Source of the DNA: JAIRVZ01 sp031553755
GTDB lineage: Bacteria > Bacteroidota > Bacteroidia > Bacteroidales > Azobacteroidaceae
Direction: 5' to 3'
Assembly (NCBI GenBank): GCA_031553755.1
Contig: JAVBKZ010000039.1
Span: 1 to 64,000, forward strand
DNA length: 64,000 nucleotides
Positions 16,446 through 26,041 of the stretch are shown piece by piece. The first letter of the stretch is position 1. Each line of letters opens with the position of its first letter. The notes below the pieces were generated by a model. It did no database searches. It worked only from the letters and a program-made list of their open reading frames with translations, and was not told the DNA's origin. Position numbers and translations under genes: made by a program.

Positions 16446-18275
16446 TTACTTTCTTCCGGAATAATTTTTTTTCCCTTTATCTTTGTCCCTTCTGTCTTTT
16501 TCCCTTTTATCTCCTTTGTTTTTTCCTCCTCCGTAATTTTCCGAATTTTTGTATTTCTTCGAATTATCTATTTTTTTTTGTCTATCTTCCGAAGGAGCCT
16601 CTTGGGCTTGTTCTACAGAAACCTTCCTTCCGAAAAAGTCTACATTTTTCAACGCCTTGATCACTTTATTGCCATCATCATTCTTGACTTCGAAAAATGA
16701 GAAATTTTTCATCAAATCAATACGTCCGATATCCACTTTTTTGCCGGGAATATTGTCATTAAGTAGTCCGATAATATCCTGAGGTTTAATTCTGTCGGTT
16801 CTTCCCAAATTGATAAACAAGCGGGTATATCCTTTTTCGGCTCCTCTTCCTCCGCCGTTTCCTTCTTCATTTCTACGGTCTCCGCGTCTCTTATCTCCTC
16901 TATTATTATCTCCTCTACCTCCTCTATTGCTACCTCTATCCGAAAAAGAAGGTGTTTCAATATCTCCAGCTTGCCTGTAATAATCAATCAAACGATTAAA
17001 TTCCAAGGAAATAACGCGTTTAACGATATCTTCTTTATCCAACCAATCTAATTTTCTGAAAATAGATGGCATCAAAGGGGCTATTTCTTCTTCGTTTACT
17101 TTTACTTTTTCAATTTTATCTACTAAAGTAAAAAGTTGTTTTTCGCAAATTTGATCCCCTGTTGGAATTATACCCTCCTCAAAGTTTCGGTTAATTATTT
17201 TTTCAATTTCCCTTACTTTATGTTTTTCTTTTAAGTGAATGATCGATACGGAAGTTCCTGTACGTCCCGCGCGACCTGTACGCCCGCTTCTGTGGGTATA
17301 CGACTCTACGTCGTCGGGCAAACCATAATTGATGACATGAGTTAATTCATCTACATCCAAACCTCTGGCCGCGACATCCGTAGCGACTAAGAGTTGTATA
17401 TTATTTACACGGAAACGATGCATTACGTAATCGCGCTGTTGTTGCGACAAGTCTCCATGTAGAGAATCCGCGTTATATCCGTCTTTAATCAAAAGATCCG
17501 CTATTTCTTGCGTTTCTTTTCTGGTACGGCAAAAAATGATACCGTAAATATTCGGATTATAATCGGCTATACGTTTTAATGCTAAATATTTATCTTTCGC
17601 ATGAACCATATAATATACATGCCTTACATTCTTAGTTCCTTCGTTTTTCTTTCCGATAATAATTTCTTTCGGAGAACGCATGTATTTTTTGGTAATATTG
17701 GCTATTCCATTAGGCATTGTCGCTGAAAACAACAACATATTCCTGTTATCGGGAACGTACGAAAGTATTTCATCAATGCTTTCAGAAAAACCCATATTCA
17801 ACATTTCATCCGCTTCGTCTAAAATGACATTGCGAACTTCTTTCAAATCAACGGTTTTTCTTTTAATTAAGTCAATTAAACGTCCGGGAGTCGCTACTAC
17901 AATATGAACACCTCTCTTCAAGGCTTTTATTTGACTTTCAATGCTTGAACCTCCATAAACGGGTAGCACTTTCAAATCATCGATATACTTGGAGTAGTCA
18001 TTCAAATCATCTGCTATTTGTAAGCAAAGTTCTCTTGTAGGACATAAAATGAGAGCTTGAGGTTGGTATTTCTTTACTTCAATTCGCTGTATTATAGGTA
18101 ATCCAAAAGCAGCAGTTTTTCCGGTTCCGGTTTGCGCCAAGGCTATAACTTCATTATCGTTGCCGAGTAAATACGGAATCACTTCTTCTTGTACCGGCAT
18201 GGGAGACTCATATCCCATTTCGCTGATTGCCCTGATAATTAACGGGGCAACGCCTAATTCTTCAAATGTTTTCAA
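16446..18275 (-). CDS. deaD: DEAD-box RNA helicase (DeaD/CsdA type)
   Basis: A 609-residue ATP-dependent RNA helicase. Motifs: Q motif around PMPVQEEVIP, Walker A AQTGTGKT (47-54), PTREL, TPGRLIDLI, DEAD (153-156), SAT, and the second lobe with VATDVAARGLDVDELTHVIN and HRSGRTGRAGRTG. About residues 450-480 are rich in Gly and Arg (an RGG-like linker), followed by a DbpA-type RNA-binding domain (YTRLFINLGRTDRIKPQDII) and a Lys-rich tail. Roles in ribosome assembly and cold-shock RNA unwinding are known for this type. A -7 box lies at 18309-18316. Confidence 0.93.
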   Translation of the reverse strand: MKTFEELGVAPLIIRAISEMGYESPMPVQEEVIPYLLGNDNEVIALAQTGTGKTAAFGLPIIQRIEVKKYQPQALILCPTRELCLQIADDLNDYSKYIDDLKVLPVYGGSSIESQIKALKRGVHIVVATPGRLIDLIKRKTVDLKEVRNVILDEADEMLNMGFSESIDEILSYVPDNRNMLLFSATMPNGIANITKKYMRSPKEIIIGKKNEGTKNVRHVYYMVHAKDKYLALKRIADYNPNIYGIIFCRTRKETQEIADLLIKDGYNADSLHGDLSQQQRDYVMHRFRVNNIQLLVATDVAARGLDVDELTHVINYGLPDDVESYTHRSGRTGRAGRTGTSVSIIHLKEKHKVREIEKIINRNFEEGIIPTGDQICEKQLFTLVDKIEKVKVNEEEIAPLMPSIFRKLDWLDKEDIVKRVISLEFNRLIDYYRQAGDIETPSFSDRGSNRGGRGDNNRGDKRRGDRRNEEGNGGGRGAEKGYTRLFINLGRTDRIKPQDIIGLLNDNIPGKKVDIGRIDLMKNFSFFEVKNDDGNKVIKALKNVDFFGRKVSVEQAQEAPSEDRQKKIDNSKKYKNSENYGGGKNKGDKREKDRRDKDKGKKNYSGRK

Positions 18276-18308
18276 AATAAAAAGATAAACTTATATATAA
18301 ATAAGTTG

Positions 18309-18316
18309 CAAAGGTA
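18309..18316 (-). promoter_or_regulatory. -7 box of the deaD promoter
   Basis: Minus-strand TACCTTTG, 34 bases ahead of the deaD ATG and two bases from the stop codon of the upstream phosphatase gene. No -33 box is clear. Confidence 0.55.
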
Positions 18317-18317
18317 G

Positions 18318-19391
18318 TTATTTTTCTTCTTTTTTATATAACAATACATCTTTCAATTTTTCTATTTTAGAATTATCCATTTTTAATTCTTTAGAAAAAT
18401 ATTCTTCTACCGACCCATATTTTTCAGCCAAAAAATGTCTTGTATATTTTATAGTAGTTTCTTGCGCTATCAAAAACGCGCTTAACGCCTCTTGAGCGTT
18501 ATCAGGAAGTGTATCCGAATTAAGCATTACCCTTGTGTAATCGACATAGGTATTCGAAAACATATAATCCTGATGGATCTGGTCTTCGTTTACATCTAAA
18601 GCGGCTAATGTTATCGCAATTACAATCCCGGCACGATCTTTTCCCATTGAACAAAAAACAATAAGAGGATAATTATTCGGGTCTGACAATATTTGGAAAT
18701 AACGAATAAGATGATCTGCATTTTGAACAATAAAATTGACATGAAAATCCTTTTGTTTATCTATGACTTCATTTCGCGTCATTTTATTCGCAAGAATATC
18801 TTTAAGCACAAATTGCAGATTTAGAGATCTGAAAGGTATTCTTATGTACTGTTGCGCGTTGAACGCGGGAGGAGATATTTCCGACTCTTTATCGGTCCTC
18901 AAGTCTATCAAAGTTTTTATGCCCAATTCATTGAGAATATCAATATCATTTTTTCTCGCATTACTAAGAGAAGCTGACCTGTAAATTTTACCCCATTTTA
19001 CTTGTCGGCCTTCCTGATTTCGATAACCTCCTACATCTCTTATGTTAATAATATTTTCAGCGTGAACAACTCTATCTGAAGTTATTGTTTGTACTTTAGA
19101 GTCAAAATCAAGTTTAAAATAACTTCTCAATTTTTTTTCATGAGGAACAACAACGAACCCTTCTTGAATCGGCACTTCTACCTCAAACTGTGAATTTTCA
19201 AGAAAATCAGGATTTTCGGAACGATAAATTTTTACTTTACCATCAATTGGTGGAAAAGTTTCCCATTTAATCAAGTAGTCTCCGCTCTTATTCAACTCAC
19301 AGGCAGTTCTTACATCAATTTTGTGTTCAGAACAAGAATAAAAAAAACTTGTCAAACAAGTAGAAAAAAGCAATAATAACAATTTGTTCAT
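18318..19391 (-). CDS. Tyrosine-phosphatase-like lipoprotein
   Basis: A 357-residue lipoprotein; the signal peptide ends in lipobox FYSC with Cys20. Residues 30-105 are beta-rich and unassigned. Residues 112-340 are a Y_phosphatase3-type phosphatase: NIRDVGGYRNQEGRQVKWG, IYRSASLS, TLIDLRTDKE, and the P-loop FCSMGKDRAG with Cys247 and Arg253 (CX5R). All catalytic elements are present. An extracytoplasmic location suggests action on host or matrix phosphoesters, or on phosphorylated sugars, but the substrate is not known. It is read alone, with deaD 43 bases downstream. Confidence 0.85.
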   Translation of the reverse strand: MNKLLLLLFSTCLTSFFYSCSEHKIDVRTACELNKSGDYLIKWETFPPIDGKVKIYRSENPDFLENSQFEVEVPIQEGFVVVPHEKKLRSYFKLDFDSKVQTITSDRVVHAENIINIRDVGGYRNQEGRQVKWGKIYRSASLSNARKNDIDILNELGIKTLIDLRTDKESEISPPAFNAQQYIRIPFRSLNLQFVLKDILANKMTRNEVIDKQKDFHVNFIVQNADHLIRYFQILSDPNNYPLIVFCSMGKDRAGIVIAITLAALDVNEDQIHQDYMFSNTYVDYTRVMLNSDTLPDNAQEALSAFLIAQETTIKYTRHFLAEKYGSVEEYFSKELKMDNSKIEKLKDVLLYKKEEK

Positions 19392-19620
19392 TTTTTAAGC
19401 GTGTTCGTGTGCAAATTAGCGTGTAAAGGTAACAAACATTTTCAGAACAATCCGTATATTATATTTATTTAACCAATCCCAGGCGTTTTGTTAAATATGT
19501 TTAATAAAAATAAGGAGTTGAAATGAGGTTGTCCGAAAAGTCTTAACATTCAGCATTCGGATTACACCAATATTCATAAATTATTTATCAACAAAAGGCT
19601 TATAATTCCTAATTTTTACG

Positions 19621-19628
19621 TAAGTTTG
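19621..19628 (+). promoter_or_regulatory. -7 box of the rnhB promoter
   Basis: TAAGTTTG, 22 bases ahead of the rnhB ATG, which would give a very short leader. No -33 TTTG at the right distance. Confidence 0.4.
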
Positions 19629-19649
19629 CTTGGTTTTAAATCCTTATAA

Positions 19650-20258
19650 ATGCTTTTGTCACATTTAAATATAAATTATATTGAAGCCGGATGCGATGAA
19701 GCAGGACGTGGATGTTTAGCAGGACCTGTTTTTGCGGCATCTGTCATTCTTCCAAAAGATTTTTATTGTGAAGAACTTAATGATTCGAAACAATTAACAG
19801 AAAAACAACGTTTCAAACTGAGAGGTATTATTGAAAAAGAAGCATTGACATTCGCTGTCGGAATCGTATCTTCGAAAGAAATTGACGAAATAAATATATT
19901 GAATGCCTCTTTTCTCGCAATGCATAGGGCGATTGAAAAATTATCCATTATTCCTGAATTCCTATTAATAGATGGTAACCGTTTCAAAAAATACAAAGAA
20001 ATTCCTCATTCATGCATTGTAAAAGGAGATGGTAAATATTTGTCAATCGCAGCCGCGTCAATCCTTGCAAAGACTTATAGAGATGACCATATGCTCCAAT
20101 TACATGCGGAATATGACATATATGACTGGAAAAATAACAAAGGCTACCCTACTCCCAAACATCGAAACGGAATCAGGGAACACGGAATAAGTCCTCACCA
20201 TAGAAACAGTTTTACATTGCTTCCTGAAGACAAACAATTATCCATCAAGTTTGAATAA
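19650..20258 (+). CDS. rnhB: Ribonuclease HII
   Basis: A 202-residue nuclease that cleaves RNA in RNA-DNA hybrids and starts removal of misincorporated ribonucleotides. The family signature YIEAGCDEAGRGCLAGPVFA gives the metal ligands Asp16 and Glu17; LLIDGN and AKTYRDDHM supply the others. Length is normal. The esterase gene follows 21 bases later on the same strand. Confidence 0.96.
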   Translation: MLLSHLNINYIEAGCDEAGRGCLAGPVFAASVILPKDFYCEELNDSKQLTEKQRFKLRGIIEKEALTFAVGIVSSKEIDEINILNASFLAMHRAIEKLSIIPEFLLIDGNRFKKYKEIPHSCIVKGDGKYLSIAAASILAKTYRDDHMLQLHAEYDIYDWKNNKGYPTPKHRNGIREHGISPHHRNSFTLLPEDKQLSIKFE

Positions 20259-20279
20259 AAACATCAAAAATAAAATAAA

Positions 20280-21074
20280 ATGAAAAAGCTATTATTAAGT
20301 CTCATTGCTTCATTTGTTTCTTTATGTATATCTGCACAACATTATCAAGAAATTGCACTTTGGCAGAAAACTTATGAAGATAATCCTGTAATTAAAGTAT
20401 TTCTTCCCGAAAAATCTAATGGAAAAGCAATCATTGCGTGTCCGGGAGGAGGATACCAAGGTTTAGCGATAGAAAAAGAAGGTACCAGATTTGCTCCTTG
20501 GCTCAATGAACAAGGTATCGCCTTGATTGTTTTGAAATACCGGATGCCCAAAGGAGATCACGAAATACCCTTATCCGATGCCCAACAAGCCATCAAAATT
20601 GTACGTCAATACGCGAAAGAATGGAATATCGATCCAAACAAAGTCGGCATTATGGGATTTTCCGCCGGAGGACACTTAGCATCTACTCTTTCAACCCATT
20701 TTAACAAGGAAACCCGTCCGGATTTTCAAATTCTGTTTTATCCGGTAATAACAATGGATAAATCTTATACGCATGGAGGTTCCCGTAAAAATTTGTTAGG
20801 AGAAAATCCTTCTGACGAATTAGTTAAATTATATTCGAACGAATTGCAAGTGACATCCGAAACTCCTAAAGCTTTTATCCTTTTCAGCAACGATGACAAA
20901 GTTGTTCCATCTCTCAACGGTGTGAATTATTATTTAGCATTACAGAAAAATAAAATATCAGCAGAAATTCACATTTATCCAACCGGAGGACATGGATGGG
21001 GTTTCAATGATGATTTTATCTATAAACCTCAATGGACAGAGGCATTGAAAAAATGGTTAGAATTAGAAAAATAA
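20280..21074 (+). CDS. Secreted alpha/beta-hydrolase esterase
   Basis: A 264-residue exported carboxylesterase; signal peptide 1-19 ends CISAQ. The oxyanion loop is CPGGGY (54-59) in place of HGGG, and the catalytic triad is Ser128 (GFSAGG), Asp206 (SNDDKVVP) and His238 (GGHGWGF). This arrangement is that of acetyl-xylan/feruloyl esterases and BD-FAE-like enzymes of the CE family, which deacylate plant polysaccharides; the substrate is inferred. It is co-directional with rnhB and probably shares its transcript. Confidence 0.85.
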   Translation: MKKLLLSLIASFVSLCISAQHYQEIALWQKTYEDNPVIKVFLPEKSNGKAIIACPGGGYQGLAIEKEGTRFAPWLNEQGIALIVLKYRMPKGDHEIPLSDAQQAIKIVRQYAKEWNIDPNKVGIMGFSAGGHLASTLSTHFNKETRPDFQILFYPVITMDKSYTHGGSRKNLLGENPSDELVKLYSNELQVTSETPKAFILFSNDDKVVPSLNGVNYYLALQKNKISAEIHIYPTGGHGWGFNDDFIYKPQWTEALKKWLELEK

Positions 21075-21378
21075 TTTGAGCCTATCGTTGTTATAGATAA
21101 TTTTTATCGTCATCGTTTTTGATCTAATTGTCAATAGTGTGTCATCACATTTAGTCTATTTATTTAATACTAACTGCTTGATTTTCAGAATTAAATAATT
21201 TTAGAATACGAATTAATTTTGAACAATATATTTATTTTTTCACCAACACATAGCGTTTTAGTGTTGCAAAGCAAAATTAGTCATCTATTCATCGTTTTAG
21301 AATTTAATTTTTGAAAGAAAACACAAAAACACAGAAAGACACTTTCTGTGTTTTTGATTCTTTATACTGAATTCTTTA
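21075..21378. other. Intergenic region between convergent genes
   Basis: These 304 bases hold no gene. The only clear element is the perfect hairpin at 21325-21355. The remainder is AT-rich with stops in all frames. Confidence 0.6.
21325..21355. terminator. Perfect 14-bp hairpin, two-way terminator
   Basis: AAAAACACAGAAAG and CTTTCTGTGTTTTT are exact complements around a 3-base loop. It lies between the convergent esterase and SusC/D operons, with A and T runs as part of the stem, and can end transcripts from both sides. Confidence 0.8.
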
Positions 21379-23592
21379 TTATTTGGTTACCTTAGTTGAG
21401 TAAGAACCATTTTTCCCTGAAAATTTCAAGATATATACTCCGGAAGGCAAATATTTGTGATCAAAGGAATAAATTCCGCTCGAAGGTAGATTTACCTCTT
21501 GCAATTTTAATCCGGAAACACTATAAATTTCCAACAAATTCACACTTGCATAATTCATTTCAAAAGCGCTTCCATTGTTAGAAATTTGAGGTTGAGGAAT
21601 CGTTGTTCCTTTGATGGAAGAAACCACTCCTTGTTTTACAGGGATAACCAAATCGTCAGTACCCGGTTGAGTTATTCTTATTGTAGAAGAACGGATTCCA
21701 ACAGGTAACGCTTCATAAGAAAAACTTAAATTAAACAAATATTTAGACGGACTGTTATCAAACGTGGCTCCTGATAAAGAAATCCAATTTTCATCTGTAT
21801 AAATTTTTATTTTATCGGGAGTAAAAGTTGTTTCTACGCTAATAGATGCTGTTCCTGCTGTTGTTCCACAGATAATTTCCTCTTTATCTTCCGGATGCAA
21901 AACAGGGAAAGCCAAATAGGGTACAAATAGCAACGAATATCTTCCTCTATACCTGTCAATTGCACTCATTAATTTTTGCTCTTGATCATCATATTTGACT
22001 AAAACAAAAGCGTTAGATTCTTGCATATCGCTATAATTATTGGAATATACTCCTAAAGAAACGTTGGGAACATTAAACCCTCTCAACATATATAAAATTG
22101 GATAATCAATAGTTAATGTATCATTCAGTGTGAAATTCAAAACTTTAAAATCAGCACCAACACTTTTGGCATCAGATATTTTGAGGGTTCCTGAAGTCAT
22201 CAAAATTAAATTACCTTTTTCATCAACCTTCATCGCGTCTAATGTTAGTTCTGTATCCGCAGGTCCGGCCAAAGTTCCTAGAAAGACACTAACATTAGAG
22301 ACCAAAGCCTTTTGGGCCGGTTTTTCAAACCAGTTACCTACAGCTTCATAGGAATAACTTTTTTGTTCCGGTGTTGTGGAAGTATACTTACAAGTACCGA
22401 AAAGAAAATATTCACTATTGCTGAATTTAGCAGTAGTAATTGAATTATTTAAGTCAAGATTCATCGCATAACCATAGTGGCCAGCTTTCAAAGTCGCTGT
22501 ACTTCTATAACTATACTGAAATGTATTATTTTTAGCATCTAAATAAGAAGTCAAATATGGAAGTTCGGCAGCGTCAGTAGACACTGAAAATTCAGGAGAA
22601 TATTCTTCACTATCCAGATAAGGATATCCATCTTTATATATTCCATCCCAATAATAACGCTCAGAATACCATGAATCATTTACAAATCGCATTTTTTTAT
22701 ATGCAGGAACAAAATATCCCGGAGAGATAGCTACATCATCGCTAAATCCGTTATAATAAGTCCCAATAGGTCTATAATACCATGCGGAAGGATATAAATT
22801 TCCTACGAAGATATCATCGACTCCCATAGATCCTCCTCCTTTACCTATATAACGGAAAGCTATTTTTATTTTTTTAGAGGCATAATCATGCAATTTAACG
22901 TGCATTTGACGATATCCTACTTCTTCGAATTCTTCAGATGAATATGACGCATCCTCTGTAGCGTCAAATATTTTTGTAAATTCTCCTCCATCAACTGAAA
23001 TCATCACCTGAAGAGTAGCGGTCACTTGATCTTTATGTATAACTCCATACTTATCTTTAAAATACATCTCCGATGGATTTGATAAAAGATAAAATATCAA
23101 ATCGTTTTGTGCGCCTAATGTTAATTCCGGAGTTATCAACCACTCATCAGATTGATTATCATAATCAAATTCAATAAAGGATACATACTGACCTGAATTT
23201 GCTACTTTTTCAGGGATTCCAATAAACCAAGTATTTTTAGGAGTATAAGTATTAGTAACCTTACGTGTCCAACCTGTTGGCAACCAACTTTGGTCAGAAC
23301 CTGTAAAAGCTTCAAAATTTTCATTCAAAAGAGTGTCTCCCGACAATTGGGTTGCGGCAGCACTTTTGAGTCTTCCTGAGTTTGTTAAATTAATAGAAAG
23401 CTTACCTTGAGAAGAACTTTTCAATGCAGATGTTTCTTCTTCCGAAATAAAAGTTAATGGAATAGAAAAAGAATTATTTTTTACCACAAACTGACTCATG
23501 TTCAAATCGTTACCGATTTTTTGCGCCACCATTGACAATGATGGAAACAATACGAGAGCGAAAACGCTAAAAAAATGAATAATTGATTTCAT
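21379..23592 (-). CDS. T9SS cargo protein with choice-of-anchor J domain
   Basis: The start is taken at 23592 (737 residues, MKSIIHFFSVFALVLFP...); the longer frame overlaps the upstream gene. After the signal peptide (to about residue 24) a jelly-roll 'cleaved adhesin / choice-of-anchor J' domain lies at about 85-265, seen in NENFEAFTG, PTGWTR, WLITPELTL and GGSMGVDDIFV. The middle is unassigned. The C-terminus (about 665-737) is a T9SS sorting domain: LLEIYSVSGLKLQEV, YLPSGVYILKFSG, TKVTK. It is the last gene of the SusC/SusD operon and is likely the surface-exposed binding or adhesion component that serves this importer. Confidence 0.8.
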   Translation of the reverse strand: MKSIIHFFSVFALVLFPSLSMVAQKIGNDLNMSQFVVKNNSFSIPLTFISEEETSALKSSSQGKLSINLTNSGRLKSAAATQLSGDTLLNENFEAFTGSDQSWLPTGWTRKVTNTYTPKNTWFIGIPEKVANSGQYVSFIEFDYDNQSDEWLITPELTLGAQNDLIFYLLSNPSEMYFKDKYGVIHKDQVTATLQVMISVDGGEFTKIFDATEDASYSSEEFEEVGYRQMHVKLHDYASKKIKIAFRYIGKGGGSMGVDDIFVGNLYPSAWYYRPIGTYYNGFSDDVAISPGYFVPAYKKMRFVNDSWYSERYYWDGIYKDGYPYLDSEEYSPEFSVSTDAAELPYLTSYLDAKNNTFQYSYRSTATLKAGHYGYAMNLDLNNSITTAKFSNSEYFLFGTCKYTSTTPEQKSYSYEAVGNWFEKPAQKALVSNVSVFLGTLAGPADTELTLDAMKVDEKGNLILMTSGTLKISDAKSVGADFKVLNFTLNDTLTIDYPILYMLRGFNVPNVSLGVYSNNYSDMQESNAFVLVKYDDQEQKLMSAIDRYRGRYSLLFVPYLAFPVLHPEDKEEIICGTTAGTASISVETTFTPDKIKIYTDENWISLSGATFDNSPSKYLFNLSFSYEALPVGIRSSTIRITQPGTDDLVIPVKQGVVSSIKGTTIPQPQISNNGSAFEMNYASVNLLEIYSVSGLKLQEVNLPSSGIYSFDHKYLPSGVYILKFSGKNGSYSTKVTK

Positions 23593-23618
23593 ATTGTAAT
23601 TGAAATTTAGTTTTAATT

Positions 23619-24980
23619 TTACCATTTATTGAGTGTAACAGAAAAATTCCTGTCGCAGGAACCAAGTATGAAATTAGTATAATTGTAATTGGGCATAACA
23701 ACATAATCTTTTCCGGTATCAATCTTACCCGCAACCAATTCTGTTAAAGCCCGGCATTCTTCCGCGATAACATCTTTATAATTTCCATAAACAGTGTTTT
23801 CTTTGCTTTCTAATCTTATTTTATCAGTTCTATCTGTATTTTTTTTGTATCTCAACGGCATATATCCAGCCAATACGGAGGTGGTTGAGTCCGGAGTTAC
23901 AGAAACATTCGCAATAACTCCCAATTGATATGAACTATTTAAATTATACAATGTCAAACGTGACATATTAACAGATCCTTTAGGTTGAATATTATAAAGT
24001 TTAGTCCTTATTTTTTCCATAATGCTAAACACCTGTGGATCCGGGTCACTCAATAAATAACTTACCCACTGCGAAACTCCCGATTGTTTGGATTGATAAA
24101 GAATCGAATCACGGGCATGTTCAAAGACAAAAGAGGGTTCATTGACGTTCTCCATTGTACCTTCTACTCCTTCATTTGCAATATTGAATTTTTTAGATTC
24201 TTCATCGTATACAAAACTGCTTACAAATTTCTCTCCAAATTTTATAGGAATAAGATAATTCAAACCTTTATCCGTAAAAGTAAGGACATTATTTCTTTCC
24301 GGAATATCCCTGGTTTTAGCATTTTCAATACCAATGGTATAAGAAGATCGATTAACCGAATGATAACCACCCACTACGTAAGTTTCTCCACCTGTGATAG
24401 AAACATTTTTAAAAAAACGGGTAGAAAAAGCGTCAATATTTGTATTGACTTTACTGATATAACTATTCCAATCGCTATCCTGGTATTTTACTAATTGTAC
24501 GATATATCCTCTTTTCTTACCTGTGAAGTAAATGGTATCATTGTTTTCGCTTGTTCTGTTCCATACAAATTCAATATCTCCCCGCATTCCTTCTCCAATA
24601 TAGTATAATGATGGATCTGCCAATCGATGTAAAACTTCATTACATGTATTAAAATTCAAAATAGGTCCTTGTGTACCTTCTACCGCATATAAACTCGGAA
24701 AAGTTCCTGAAGGGAAAAATGAATCTCCTTGCATCAACACATCTTCTTTTCCGGAGAATGCCATCAATATGTTATATCCTCCCGAATATTCGGGATCTGG
24801 GTAATAATTCATCAACCATCCGTTGGGAGCAGATAATAAAACCTCGTTTATTTCCGTACATTTTTTTGAGATTCTATTAGAAACGGTACCTTCAAAAATA
24901 TCACTTTCTTCCTCTCGACATGCAACGAAAACTAAAGAGAAAATACTTAACGACAAAAGTGTTATATATATATTTTTCAT
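23619..24980 (-). CDS. DUF4302 lipoprotein
   Basis: A 453-residue lipoprotein with lipobox VFVAC (Cys21) followed by acidic REEESD, a pattern that favours surface export in Bacteroidetes. The N-terminal NEVLLSAPNGWLMNYYPD and GGYNILMAFSG are typical of DUF4302. Function is unknown; members are encoded with SusC/SusD pairs and the HExxH lipoprotein, as here. It is separated from the metallohydrolase gene by 7 bases. Confidence 0.8.
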   Translation of the reverse strand: MKNIYITLLSLSIFSLVFVACREEESDIFEGTVSNRISKKCTEINEVLLSAPNGWLMNYYPDPEYSGGYNILMAFSGKEDVLMQGDSFFPSGTFPSLYAVEGTQGPILNFNTCNEVLHRLADPSLYYIGEGMRGDIEFVWNRTSENNDTIYFTGKKRGYIVQLVKYQDSDWNSYISKVNTNIDAFSTRFFKNVSITGGETYVVGGYHSVNRSSYTIGIENAKTRDIPERNNVLTFTDKGLNYLIPIKFGEKFVSSFVYDEESKKFNIANEGVEGTMENVNEPSFVFEHARDSILYQSKQSGVSQWVSYLLSDPDPQVFSIMEKIRTKLYNIQPKGSVNMSRLTLYNLNSSYQLGVIANVSVTPDSTTSVLAGYMPLRYKKNTDRTDKIRLESKENTVYGNYKDVIAEECRALTELVAGKIDTGKDYVVMPNYNYTNFILGSCDRNFSVTLNKW

Positions 24981-24987
24981 ATTTCTA

Positions 24988-26028
24988 TTATTTTCCCTTG
25001 TTTAACAATTTTTCTATGTATTTATATGAATCGATAACGGATTGTAAATCCGAATGAGGATTTTTTTCATCATCCGAATTTTTATATGGCTTGGGATATT
25101 TGTGATAGTGGTGACACGCACAAGAAGAAACTTCGTTTGAACGCAAAGCGGAAACAGGATTTGGAACCATTGGTAGAGGATTCAGTCCATTTATCCTATC
25201 AGAAACAACTTGTTGCAACTCATAGAAATCAATATTCCATTTCGTTTTGAAATAACGAACAACATAATCTTCTTTTGTTTTTATCAAACTCTTGCCTTTC
25301 ATTTTATCAATCATGTTATTCCAAGATACCTTACTGTTCAATAACATGATACCTACCATTTCAGCAAAATCTTCATCAGTACTTGCCATCGCATAAGCAG
25401 AAATGAATCCTTTTTGATTAGCTATGGAATCGGGTGTATTGAACCAAGTTGACGTATAATCGTTTGGAGTTATCTTTTTAAATTCTTCGTCATATAATTT
25501 CTTTTGGTGGAGGATATGCGCAAACTCATGATGAATAGTATGTAATGTCGTTTCATAAGTTGCAGGATTATTCCTGTCGAATTCATTTGCCTTATATATC
25601 AAGATTTTAACTCCTCCTTCAGCTGTACCTAACACCTCTGTTCCATTATCCGGATTGATACCGGCGCAACCTATCAATAAAAATTGTTTCGGGATATTGA
25701 TTTTCAAAAAGTCTTGTCCGGCAATATTGGCATAAGGCTGAACATAAGTTGTATCAATGATGTGCATTAATGGCTGAACCTTATTTAGATAAGGCGGTAG
25801 TAGGGAATAGGACGTATTAGTTTCACTTTCTTTCCAACGATAAATTACCTCAACATTATAGGGAACTGTATATGTATTGTGAATATATTCGTCTGTACTA
25901 TTCAATATCTCTGTTTCTGATTCGTCAAAAATAGATGGCCCTAATTCCTCTTCGGAACAAGCAAACATTCCCATCAAAAGCACTGAAAATATTATTATCG
26001 ATTTATTCATTTTCTTAATTATTGACAT
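24988..26028 (-). CDS. Substrate import-associated zinc metallohydrolase lipoprotein
   Basis: A 346-residue lipoprotein (lipobox GMFAC, Cys24, then acidic SEEELG). The zinc site is HHEFAHILHQ with His167, Glu168 and His171, and a third ligand is likely in DEDFAEMVGIML. This corresponds to the TIGR04549 type (LP_HExxH_w_tonB), which is regularly encoded with a TonB-linked receptor, SusD and DUF4302. The substrate is unknown; a peptide or glycopeptide is plausible. A start at residue 7 (26010) would give a more standard signal peptide. The C-terminal 50 residues hold an unusual SSCACHHYHKYPKPY segment, Cys/His-rich and possibly metal binding. Confidence 0.85.
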   Translation of the reverse strand: MSIIKKMNKSIIIFSVLLMGMFACSEEELGPSIFDESETEILNSTDEYIHNTYTVPYNVEVIYRWKESETNTSYSLLPPYLNKVQPLMHIIDTTYVQPYANIAGQDFLKINIPKQFLLIGCAGINPDNGTEVLGTAEGGVKILIYKANEFDRNNPATYETTLHTIHHEFAHILHQKKLYDEEFKKITPNDYTSTWFNTPDSIANQKGFISAYAMASTDEDFAEMVGIMLLNSKVSWNNMIDKMKGKSLIKTKEDYVVRYFKTKWNIDFYELQQVVSDRINGLNPLPMVPNPVSALRSNEVSSCACHHYHKYPKPYKNSDDEKNPHSDLQSVIDSYKYIEKLLNKGK

Positions 26029-26041
26029 TAAATACTATAAA

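Noticed and set aside
24084..24494. 136-codon plus-strand frame within the DUF4302 gene
   Set aside because: Antisense to a coherent lipoprotein gene; no family resemblance and no promoter.
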